Assembly: GCF_963422335.1 (NCBI RefSeq)
Contig: NZ_OY729424.1
Location: 6,448,001-6,512,000 of the forward strand
Source: an uncultured Roseateles sp.
Lineage (GTDB): Bacteria; Pseudomonadota; Gammaproteobacteria; Burkholderiales; Burkholderiaceae_C
DNA length: 64,000 nt
Reading direction: 5' to 3'
Part shown: piece after piece, positions 57,324 to 64,000 of the stretch
How the letters are laid out: each line of letters starts with the position of its first letter
How positions within the stretch are numbered: position 1 is the first letter of the stretch
Program-made: the position numbers and the translations under genes
The notes under the pieces: generated by a model
Told to the model about the DNA's origin: nothing
What the model saw: the letters and a program-made list of their open reading frames with translations, nothing else
The model's database searches: none

Positions 57324-58514
57324 TCAGGCCTGAGCCATCTCGGCCAGGGCCGGGGCCACCGCCTCGCTGGGCACGACGCGGTTGCGCCCCAGGGCCTTGG
57401 CCCGGTACAGCGCGCGGTCGGCCTCGCGGTAGAGCTGTTCGCCGCTGACACTCCCGCCGACCGGGACCACTGCCACCCCGGCAGAAACGGTAACCGCCAC
57501 CGGCAGGCCCTCGGCATTGCGCACCCGCGCCAGCTCTATCGCCTGACGCACGCTCTCGGCCACATGCTCGGCGCCGGCGGCATCGGTATTGGGCAGCACC
57601 AGGGCGAACTCCTCGCCGCCCAGGCGGCCCACCACGTCACCGTTGCGCAGCCGCTGCTTGATCGTGGCGACGACGGCCCTGAGCACCGCATCACCGGTGC
57701 TGTGCCCATGCTGGTCATTGACGCGCTTGAAGTGATCGAGATCCAGCGCCACAAAGGCCAGTGGCTGGGCTTCGCGCCGGCAGCGCGCCAGCGCATGGGC
57801 CAGCATCGCATCGGTGGTGGCGCGGTTCAGGCAGCCGGTCAAGCCGTCCAGGGTGGCCAGCAACTCCATGCGCTGCGCCAGCCGCTCGAAGCTGGCCAGC
57901 ACAAAGCCGAAGCCCGCACCGAGCACGCACAGGAAGGCGATCAGAAAGGTCAAGGCCTGACCCAGGCTGGACTGGGTCAGGTTGGCGTAGTCCTGCGGGC
58001 TGACAAGGGAGTGGACGGTGCGAAACAGCAGCGTCGCGGCGGCCAGGGCCAGGGTCACCCCGACGGTGCGCAGCGAGCGCTCGGCCCGCCAGCCGTGCGC
58101 CCAGATCACCTGCACCGCAGGCAGCAGGGCGGCGGCCAGCACGGCAGAGACGACCGGCGAGCGCTGACTCAGCGACTGGAACATGACGGACAGCAGAATC
58201 AGCACGCCGCCGCCCAGAATCCCCCAGACCCAGCGGGGCGCTGGCCGGTCCAGCAGAAAGCGGTACAGCGCCTGGGTGTGCAGGCTCATGCCCAGCAGGA
58301 TTAGGCCATTGCCGGCCACCACCGACACCGGCATCGGCACCAGCACCCGTGCCGCCAGCATCAGGAAACCGCCCAGCAAGGCCCAGGAGCCGTGCGTCCA
58401 GCTGCGCAGATCCCGGCCGTGGTGACGCCCGCCCAGGGCCACCGCCAAGACAACGGACAAGAGCAGATACCCCAGCAAAAGGGTCAACATCAGGGTCGGG
58501 ATGTCCAGGCTCAT
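57324..58514 (-). CDS. membrane diguanylate cyclase (GGDEF domain)
   Basis: A 396-residue protein with a seven-helix-like membrane N-terminus (about 1-210), then a GGDEF domain (DGLTGCLNRATTD, ALDLDHFKRVND) with active-site GGEEF (RLGGEEFALVL), so it probably makes cyclic di-GMP. An allosteric RxxD inhibition site is not obvious. ATG 58514 was chosen; AGGAG lies 13 bases upstream. Confidence 0.92.
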   Translation of the reverse strand: MSLDIPTLMLTLLLGYLLLSVVLAVALGGRHHGRDLRSWTHGSWALLGGFLMLAARVLVPMPVSVVAGNGLILLGMSLHTQALYRFLLDRPAPRWVWGILGGGVLILLSVMFQSLSQRSPVVSAVLAAALLPAVQVIWAHGWRAERSLRTVGVTLALAAATLLFRTVHSLVSPQDYANLTQSSLGQALTFLIAFLCVLGAGFGFVLASFERLAQRMELLATLDGLTGCLNRATTDAMLAHALARCRREAQPLAFVALDLDHFKRVNDQHGHSTGDAVLRAVVATIKQRLRNGDVVGRLGGEEFALVLPNTDAAGAEHVAESVRQAIELARVRNAEGLPVAVTVSAGVAVVPVGGSVSGEQLYREADRALYRAKALGRNRVVPSEAVAPALAEMAQA

Positions 58515-58622
58515 CGGTGCGGTCACTCTCCTTTGGACCGCTATTGTCGGGGGGATTGGTGACAAGCCGGGTCGCGTGTGCGGCTACAGTGCTTATTTGA
58601 TTCAAGCAGCAAGGAATTCAGC

Positions 58623-59474
58623 ATGAGCACAATTCAAACCGTGGGCATCATCGGTGCCGGCACCATGGGCAACGGCATTGCACAGGCCTGTGCGGTACGC
58701 GGCATCCAGGTCGTGATGGTGGACATCAACGAGGCCGCCGTGCAGCGTGGCCTGGCCACCGTGGCCGGCAGCCTGGACAGGCTGATCAAGAAGGAGAAGA
58801 TCACGGCCGCCGACAAGGACGCCGCGCTGGCCCTGATCACCCCAAGCACCGACTATGCCGCGCTGCAGGGCGCCCAGCTGGTGATTGAGGCAGCAACCGA
58901 GAACGAGGCGCTGAAGATCAAGATCCTGCAGCAGCTCGACGCGCTGCTGGCCCCCGAGGTGATAGTCGCCACCAACACCTCGTCGATCTCGATCACCAAG
59001 CTGGCCGCGGTGACCCAGCGCGCCGACCGCTTCATCGGCATGCACTTCTTCAACCCGGTGCCGATGATGGCCCTGGTGGAAATCATCCGCGGCCTGCAGA
59101 CCAGCGACGCCACACACGACGCGGTCAAGGCGCTGGCCGAGCGCCTGGGCAAGTCGCCGATCACGGTGAAGAACGCGCCCGGCTTCGTCGTCAACCGCAT
59201 CCTTGTGCCCATGATCAACGAGGCTTTCTTCGTGCTGGCCGAGGGCCTGGCGACGCCGGAGGACATCGACGCCGGCATGAAGCTGGGCTGCAACCAGCCC
59301 ATCGGTCCGCTGGCCCTGGCCGACATGATTGGTCTGGACGTCTGCCTGGCGGTGATGGAGGTCTATGTCAACGAGTTCGCCGACTCCAAGTACCGCCCGG
59401 CGCCGCTGCTCAAGGAAATGGTCGCCGCCGGCTGGCTGGGCCGCAAGAGCGGACGCGGCGTGTACCGCTACTGA
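58623..59474 (+). CDS. hbd: 3-hydroxybutyryl-CoA dehydrogenase
   Basis: A 283-residue NAD-dependent enzyme: GIIGAGTMGNGIAQ (Rossmann glycine loop, residues 8-21), catalytic-region NTSSISIT and HFFNPVPMMALVE, and a helical C-terminal domain (GPLALADMIGLDVCLAVME). It oxidises 3-hydroxybutyryl-CoA in fatty acid or PHB-related metabolism and can serve phenylacetate-like routes as PaaH. Its stop overlaps the convergent TonB-receptor stop by seven bases. Confidence 0.93.
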   Translation: MSTIQTVGIIGAGTMGNGIAQACAVRGIQVVMVDINEAAVQRGLATVAGSLDRLIKKEKITAADKDAALALITPSTDYAALQGAQLVIEAATENEALKIKILQQLDALLAPEVIVATNTSSISITKLAAVTQRADRFIGMHFFNPVPMMALVEIIRGLQTSDATHDAVKALAERLGKSPITVKNAPGFVVNRILVPMINEAFFVLAEGLATPEDIDAGMKLGCNQPIGPLALADMIGLDVCLAVMEVYVNEFADSKYRPAPLLKEMVAAGWLGRKSGRGVYRY

Positions 59475-61594
59475 AACTGGTAGAGCGCCTCGACGAACCA
59501 GTTGCGGCGCGCCAGCGGCAGGTCGTTCGGCAAGGTGCCGCCGGCCAGGCTGGGCTCGCGTGCGGCGACATTGAACAGATTGCGCACCGCCGCCGTCAGC
59601 GTCAGGCCCTTGGCGCCGAGGCGCCGGCGCAGATTCAGATCGACGGTGCGGTAGTCGGCAATCGGCGGGCGCGCATCACCGGGCGCACGCCGGCGGTCAC
59701 TCACCGCATTGAGCAACGCGCCCAGCTGCCAATCGCCATTCACGCTCCAGTCGGCGCGAGCAAAGACATGGCGGTGCGGTGCATAGCCGGCGTCCAGGCC
59801 GGTGGCCGCATCGACCGAGCGCTGCTGCGACAGCTGGGCGCTCAGATGCAGATCACGCCGCGCCTCCCATTGCGCCTCCAGCTCGAAGCCTTCGCCGCGC
59901 TGTCGCCCGAGGTTTTGATAGGTCGCCCCGGGCGCCGGCGCCGGATTGGGCACCACGCCGATCAACTCGCTGAGCTGGTGCCTGAACAGGTTCAGACGCA
60001 CCAGCAGCTCGGGACGGGCCTGCCAGTCGAAGGCCAGCTCGCGGCTGCGCATGCGCTCCGGCCGCAGACCCGGATTGCCGGTGGTCACCGGGTTGGTCGA
60101 GAACTGCTCGTTGAACGAGGGCGCGCGGAAAGCCTGGCCGTAGAGCAGCTTGGCCGTCAGGTTGTAGGCCGGCTCCCAGACCAGGGCCAGGCGAGGATTG
60201 GTGGCGCCGCCAAAGTCCGAATAGCGGTCGTGGCGCAGACCGGCGGTCAGCGTCCAGTCGGGTGCAAAACGCCATTCGTCCTGCAGGTAGACGAAGCGGT
60301 TGCGCCGGCTGGCGGTCGGAATATGCGGCTGGATGCCGCTGTAGTCGATGACCGGTCCGGTGGGTATCGGCACACCGGCGGCATTGAGCAGAAAGTTCTT
60401 GTAGGTCGTGCTGGCATAGAGCTCCAGCCGGTCAAACCCCAGGCCCAGCCGCAGGGCATGGCGGCGCCAGCCGGTGTAGCTGGCAAAGGCCGAGGCATGG
60501 AGCTGGCGCTCCCAGCGGTTGGGGCCACCTATCATGCCCTGGGGAAAGACACTCGCGCCGATGCGCGTACCGACCGGGAACAGCACGATGCCTCCAGGCG
60601 TCTGCTCAGTGTAATAGCTGTGGCTGAGGCTGGCACCGGCGCCCCAGTCGGGACCCAACGCGTTGTCGGCCCAGGCCAGCTCGGTGGTGCTGCGCTTGGA
60701 CACCACATAGCTGTCCGGATCCAGCGCCGAATTGATGCCGGCACCGGTGCCGATCTCGGGTCGCCATTGCAGGCCGTTGCGCAGGCGCCACTGGCCCCAG
60801 ACCAGATCCAGGGCGGCGTCGATGTCGCGGTGCCCCGTACTCACCGGCCCAGGCGCGCGGCTGGCACGGGTGCCGAACAGGCGGTCCAGCCGCGTCGCGG
60901 CATCGGCGTCGATCAGTTCGCGCTGGCCCTGGGTCTCGCCGGCACGCAGATAGCCGGCCAGCTGCATCGGCCCCAAGGTGCCGCCATGCTGCAGCCAGAC
61001 ATCCCAGCCGCGGAAGCTGGCCGCGCGCAGCCCCATCTCGGTGCCATGCAACTCGGCCGGACCCTTGGTGATGACGTTGATGACACCGGCAAAGGCATCG
61101 GCGCCATAGAGGGCCGAACCGGGGCCGCGGATGATCTCGATGCGGGCCACATTCTCCAGCGGCAGATCGGTCCATTGCGCGCCCTTGTCGCCGGTGTAGA
61201 CCGAGGTCATAGGCACGCCATTCCACATCAGCAGCACCTGCGGGCTGGTCGGCGCGGTGAAGGCGCCGCGCATCACGTAGTTGGTGACGTAGCCGCCTGT
61301 CTTGATGGCCACATGCAGGCCCGGCACCGACTCCAGCACCTGGTCCAGCCCGGTCGCCCCCATGGCGATGATGTCCTGCGCCGTGATCACGGTGGCGATG
61401 GCCGGCGCGCGGCGCAGCGGCTGGGGGCTGCCGGTGGCGATGCTGACCATGGCCGCGTCGCCATAGGCCTGGGCCAGTTCCTCGTCCGGGGCCGGCGCAC
61501 CGAAGGCCGCGTTTGCGGCCATCCAACCACAGGCCGCCCAGACGATGCTGAGCAATCGCCGGGGGTTCGGCGCGCGGCCTTGGATGTGCAACAT
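59468..61594 (-). CDS. TonB-dependent outer-membrane receptor
   Basis: A 708-residue outer-membrane protein: signal peptide (ending near AFG), plug domain (TVITAQDIIAMGATGLDQVLESVPGLHV, VARIEIIRGPGSALYGADAFAGVINVITK) and a barrel ending WFVEALYQFQ with terminal aromatic residue. It resembles the BtuB/colicin-receptor class. The ligand (siderophore, vitamin or other) cannot be told. ATG 61594 is taken; GTG 61600 is also in frame. No clear Fur box was seen. Confidence 0.9.
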   Translation of the reverse strand: MLHIQGRAPNPRRLLSIVWAACGWMAANAAFGAPAPDEELAQAYGDAAMVSIATGSPQPLRRAPAIATVITAQDIIAMGATGLDQVLESVPGLHVAIKTGGYVTNYVMRGAFTAPTSPQVLLMWNGVPMTSVYTGDKGAQWTDLPLENVARIEIIRGPGSALYGADAFAGVINVITKGPAELHGTEMGLRAASFRGWDVWLQHGGTLGPMQLAGYLRAGETQGQRELIDADAATRLDRLFGTRASRAPGPVSTGHRDIDAALDLVWGQWRLRNGLQWRPEIGTGAGINSALDPDSYVVSKRSTTELAWADNALGPDWGAGASLSHSYYTEQTPGGIVLFPVGTRIGASVFPQGMIGGPNRWERQLHASAFASYTGWRRHALRLGLGFDRLELYASTTYKNFLLNAAGVPIPTGPVIDYSGIQPHIPTASRRNRFVYLQDEWRFAPDWTLTAGLRHDRYSDFGGATNPRLALVWEPAYNLTAKLLYGQAFRAPSFNEQFSTNPVTTGNPGLRPERMRSRELAFDWQARPELLVRLNLFRHQLSELIGVVPNPAPAPGATYQNLGRQRGEGFELEAQWEARRDLHLSAQLSQQRSVDAATGLDAGYAPHRHVFARADWSVNGDWQLGALLNAVSDRRRAPGDARPPIADYRTVDLNLRRRLGAKGLTLTAAVRNLFNVAAREPSLAGGTLPNDLPLARRNWFVEALYQFQ

Positions 61595-61650
61595 ATGCAC
61601 CCGATGGTAAGGGCAAGTCAGGGCCGCGGCACGGCTTTTGGCGGCACTGG

Positions 61651-61656
61651 TAAACT
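61651..61656 (+). promoter_or_regulatory. extended -10 promoter element before the riboswitch
   Basis: TGG-TAAACT at 61648-61656 gives TGn plus a four-of-six -10. No good -35 stands 17 bases upstream. The start near 61663 would begin just ahead of the riboswitch. Confidence 0.35.
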
Positions 61657-61669
61657 CCCGCCCGCACTC

Positions 61670-61806
61670 GTCATTGGGGAGTAGCCGCTCTGCTCGCAGA
61701 GGCCCGCGTCAACACACTTGATCCGCTCAGGATCATGGCGCGGGCAGCCCAGTCAGCCACGGCCCTGCCCGCGGCCGGCGGCCTGGCAAGACCTTTGACC
61801 TCACTG
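61670..61806 (+). promoter_or_regulatory. yybP-ykoY manganese riboswitch
   Basis: The conserved blocks are present in order: TTGGGGAGTAGCC (61674-61686), GTCAACACACTTGAT (61709-61723) and GCAAGACC (61786-61793). This is the Mn2+-sensing class that controls manganese exporters. A G/C-rich hairpin (about 61806-61824) lies between the motif and the gene's start region. The downstream gene is a UPF0016 exporter, matching the function. Confidence 0.87.
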
Positions 61807-61870
61807 CCTCCGGTTGGGCCGGGGATGCGGTGTGGTCATTGGTATTCGCATCCGGCCCTGGAGACTCTCA

Positions 61871-62443
61871 ATGGAAGCATTCCTGATATCCACCGGCGTC
61901 GTCGCTCTCGGCGAAATGGGTGACAAGACCCAGTTGCTGGCCCTGCTGCTGGCCGCGCGCTTTCGCAAGCCCGTTCCCATCATCCTCGGCATTCTGGTCG
62001 CCACCCTGGTCAACCACGCGATGGCCGGCCTGGTCGGCGAGGGCATTGCCAAGGCCCTGGGCCCGGACTGGCTGCGCTGGGTCATAGGCCTGTCCTTCCT
62101 GGCCATGGCCGGCTGGATGCTGATCCCGGACCGACTCGACGATGAGGCCGAGGGCAGCGACCGCAAGTTCGGCGTGTTCGGCACCACCGTGCTGGCCTTC
62201 TTCCTGGCCGAGATGGGCGACAAGACGCAGATCGCCACCGTCGCCCTGGCTGCCCGCTACGCCGATCTGGTCGCCGTCGTCGGCGGCAGCACCCTGGGCA
62301 TGATGCTGGCCAATGTGCCGGTGGTGCTGCTGGGTGATGGCCTGGCCAAGCGCATCTCGATGCCCATCGTGCACGGGGTGGCGGCGCTGATCTTTGCGGT
62401 GCTGGGGGTGCTGACGCTGTTCAATGTCGGCAAGCTGTTCTAG
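61871..62443 (+). CDS. UPF0016/TMEM165-family manganese exporter
   Basis: A 190-residue membrane protein with about six helices and two copies of the family motif EMGDKTQ (residues ~15-21 and ~118-124). UPF0016 proteins (MneA in Vibrio, GDT1 in eukaryotes) move Mn2+ and Ca2+ out of the cytoplasm. A manganese riboswitch sits directly upstream, supporting manganese as the substrate. Three bases separate its stop from the opposed ArsR gene. Confidence 0.92.
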   Translation: MEAFLISTGVVALGEMGDKTQLLALLLAARFRKPVPIILGILVATLVNHAMAGLVGEGIAKALGPDWLRWVIGLSFLAMAGWMLIPDRLDDEAEGSDRKFGVFGTTVLAFFLAEMGDKTQIATVALAARYADLVAVVGGSTLGMMLANVPVVLLGDGLAKRISMPIVHGVAALIFAVLGVLTLFNVGKLF

Positions 62444-62446
62444 CGG

Positions 62447-63154
62447 CTATTGCAGGCTGACGGCATCGACGTCCAGCAGCGCGGCCAACCGGGTCTGGCC
62501 CTTGCGCGTCAGGCGCAGGCCGCGGCTGTCGAGCTCGGGTTGCAGCCAGCCCTGCTCGCACAGGCGCTGCAGCCAGGCGGCGCCCAGCGCCCCGCCCAGA
62601 TGGGGCCTGCGTTCGCTCCAGTCCAGGCAGGCGCAGGCAAAGCGGCGGCGTTTGGCCCGCGCCGCGACCACATCAACGCCCAGCGCCTGCAAGGCCTGCT
62701 CGCCGGCCGCGCTCAGCGCATAGGCGCCGGCCTCGGCCGAACCATCGTCCGGGCTCAGCCAGGCCCGGGCGTGTGCGTGCTCGTGCAGGAGCACGCCCAG
62801 GCGCCCGGCCAGATGGTCGTAGCAGCGCCGGGCCAGGCGCAGCGGCTGCGGCGTGCTCGGCTGGAAGCGCGGCGCGCTGACGCCGGCCAGCACCAGCAGC
62901 GCCTCCAGTGCCCGCGCCACCTCGGGACTGGCGAGCTTGAAGTAGCGGTGCTTGCCCTGGGCCAGCACGTCGACCAGATGCTGCTGCTTGAGCCTGGACA
63001 GATGGCTGCTGGCCGTCGAGGCGCCGACCTCGCCCACCGCCGCCAGCTCGGTGGCCGTGCGGGCATGGCCGTCCATCAGGCAGCACAGCATGCGGGCACG
63101 GGCCGGGTCGGCGATGGCACCTGCCACCAGCGAGAGTTGCTGATCTGCATTCAT
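62447..63154 (-). CDS. ArsR-family transcriptional regulator with long C-terminal domain
   Basis: A 235-residue protein. Its N-terminal winged helix (IADPARARMLCCLMDGHARTATELAAVGEVGASTASSHLSRLKQQHLVDVL) is of the ArsR type; the remaining 140 residues are helical, with a conserved CLDWSERRPHLGGALGAAWL as in the ArsR/HTH_5 'YdfF/NolR-like' branch. It may respond to a metal or to a small molecule. It is divergent from the P450 gene with an inverted repeat between them, so it probably controls that gene and itself. Confidence 0.85.
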   Translation of the reverse strand: MNADQQLSLVAGAIADPARARMLCCLMDGHARTATELAAVGEVGASTASSHLSRLKQQHLVDVLAQGKHRYFKLASPEVARALEALLVLAGVSAPRFQPSTPQPLRLARRCYDHLAGRLGVLLHEHAHARAWLSPDDGSAEAGAYALSAAGEQALQALGVDVVAARAKRRRFACACLDWSERRPHLGGALGAAWLQRLCEQGWLQPELDSRGLRLTRKGQTRLAALLDVDAVSLQ

Positions 63155-63174
63155 GCTTCGATGCTAGACGAAGC

Positions 63175-63198
63175 GTATTGGTGATGGCAAGTCAATAC
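63175..63198. promoter_or_regulatory. inverted repeat in the arsR/P450 gap
   Basis: GTATTG (63175-63180) pairs with CAATAC (63193-63198) across 12 bases, in the middle of the 52-base divergent gap. It is a plausible ArsR operator covering both start regions. Confidence 0.45.
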
Positions 63199-63206
63199 TG
63201 ACCCGC

Positions 63207-64000
63207 ATGAACACCCCCATCACCCCGTTGCCGTCGACCACAGGCTTGCAGTTCGACACCGAGCGCCAGCTCTGGATCGCCTCCCGTCCCGACACCGTGC
63301 AGTCCGTGCTGCACCACCCCGGCCTGCGCGTGCGCCCCGCTGCCGAGCCGGTGCCCCAGGTTCTGGTTGGCGGGCCGGCCGGCACGATGTTCGGCCACTG
63401 GTTGCGCATGAACGATGGCGCGGCGCACCAGACCGGCAAACCGGCGCTGCAGGCGGCGCTGCAACGCTGGACCGATGACCACCAGATCGAGTGGCGGGCG
63501 TTGGTGCAGTCGACCGCCGCACGCAGGCTTGTTTACGGCTGGGCCGACTGGATGTGGGTCACGCCCGCCTCCAGCATGGCGCAGATGCTGGGCGTCGCCG
63601 CCGATCGGGCAGATCAGCTGACACCGCTGCTGCGCGCGCTGGCCAGGGGTTTTGCGCCCGCGGCCGACCGCATCGCCGCCGAGGCCGCACATGAAGCGGC
63701 GCAGACCTTGCAGGCGCTAATTGCGGCCGCAGCACCCAGCCGCCTGCAGCGTGCCATCGAGGCCGAGGGCTGGAACGACGCAGCGGCCCTGCAGGCCAAT
63801 CTGGCCGGCCTGATCTGGCAGAGCTTCGAGGCCACGGCCGCCCTGCTGGGCAATGGCCTGGTGGCGCTGGCCCGCGATGCCGAACTGGCCGGCCAGATGC
63901 GCGATCGCGATGCCGACTGGGCGGCCCTGCTGAAGCGCGTCTGCCGCAGCGACGCGCCGATACGGCAGACCCGCCGCTTTGCGCCGCAGGCGATAGAGGT
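63207..64000 (+). CDS. cytochrome P450-like protein (partial, 3' end beyond the window)
   Basis: The 264 visible residues begin at ATG 63207 and read without a stop to the edge. P450 features in order: C-helix block FGHWLRMNDGAAHQ (about 63-76), I-helix GLIWQSFEATAALLGN (about 203-218), and a K-helix-like segment LLKRVCRSDAPIRQTRRFA in which the Glu of ExxR is not visible (RVCR). The heme cysteine would lie beyond the window. It is divergent from an ArsR regulator. The K-helix change suggests a peroxygenase-like or diverged member. Confidence 0.75.
   Translation, partial: MNTPITPLPSTTGLQFDTERQLWIASRPDTVQSVLHHPGLRVRPAAEPVPQVLVGGPAGTMFGHWLRMNDGAAHQTGKPALQAALQRWTDDHQIEWRALVQSTAARRLVYGWADWMWVTPASSMAQMLGVAADRADQLTPLLRALARGFAPAADRIAAEAAHEAAQTLQALIAAAAPSRLQRAIEAEGWNDAAALQANLAGLIWQSFEATAALLGNGLVALARDAELAGQMRDRDADWAALLKRVCRSDAPIRQTRRFAPQAIE

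Noticed and set aside
54658..57333. A second long plus-strand frame opposite the PAS hybrid kinase (about 890 codons).
   Set aside because: Same reason: the minus strand carries clear HisKA, HATPase and receiver motifs.

Overview
The window is high-GC DNA with dense, short-gapped genes. It most likely comes from a betaproteobacterium of the order Burkholderiales, near Rubrivivax, Leptothrix, Roseateles or Paucibacter. This rests on gene content read from translated sequence: a cysteine-poor DksA followed by a STAS-type protein and hslV, fused isobutyryl-CoA mutase IcmF, PEP-CTERM proteins, and a Pseudomonas/Burkholderiales-style nitrate assimilation locus containing a phosphatase-kinase fusion. 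No rRNA, tRNA, CRISPR array, transposase or phage gene was seen.

Layout. 1-17.9 kb is mostly housekeeping: gmhB (partial), glyS, glyQ, a BASS-family transporter coupled to an N-acyl-D-amino-acid deacylase, lnt and corC, a CobW-type GTPase, dksA, a STAS protein, hslV and hslU split by an opposed lipoprotein gene, a potassium channel, a LuxR regulator and coaX. A chemoreceptor gene follows.

19.6-34.9 kb is a complete assimilatory nitrate locus: cobA, nitrate reductase, nirD, nirB (with a one-base frameshift), a PP2C-kinase fusion, an MFS nitrate transporter, an ANTAR protein carrying two NarX-like P-boxes, nrtD-nrtB-nrtA, and nasT. Both transporter units have a sigma-54 promoter, then within a few bases of the predicted start a hairpin with an ANTAR-type hexaloop, then a terminator-like structure before the first gene. 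This points to NtrC-dependent initiation plus nitrate-dependent antitermination. Two related palindromic elements lie between nirD and the nitrate reductase gene.

34.9-46 kb is mostly secreted or surface proteins and signalling: a cysteine-rich ricin-fold protein with its own DsbA-like oxidoreductase, two PEP-CTERM proteins, a hybrid kinase and a LuxR response regulator. 46-64 kb has icmF behind a palindromic operator, a guanidinium-type SMR exporter, a FliA-like sigma factor with a very large hybrid kinase, a second hybrid kinase, a diguanylate cyclase, 3-hydroxybutyryl-CoA dehydrogenase, a TonB receptor, a yybP-ykoY manganese riboswitch with a UPF0016 exporter, and an ArsR regulator divergent from an atypical cytochrome P450 that runs off the right edge.

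The most unusual material is the nitrate-sensing ANTAR circuitry (29.5-34.3 kb), the pair of covarying palindromic elements (23.2-23.45 kb), and the DsbA-like/cysteine-rich lectin pair (34.9-37.7 kb).
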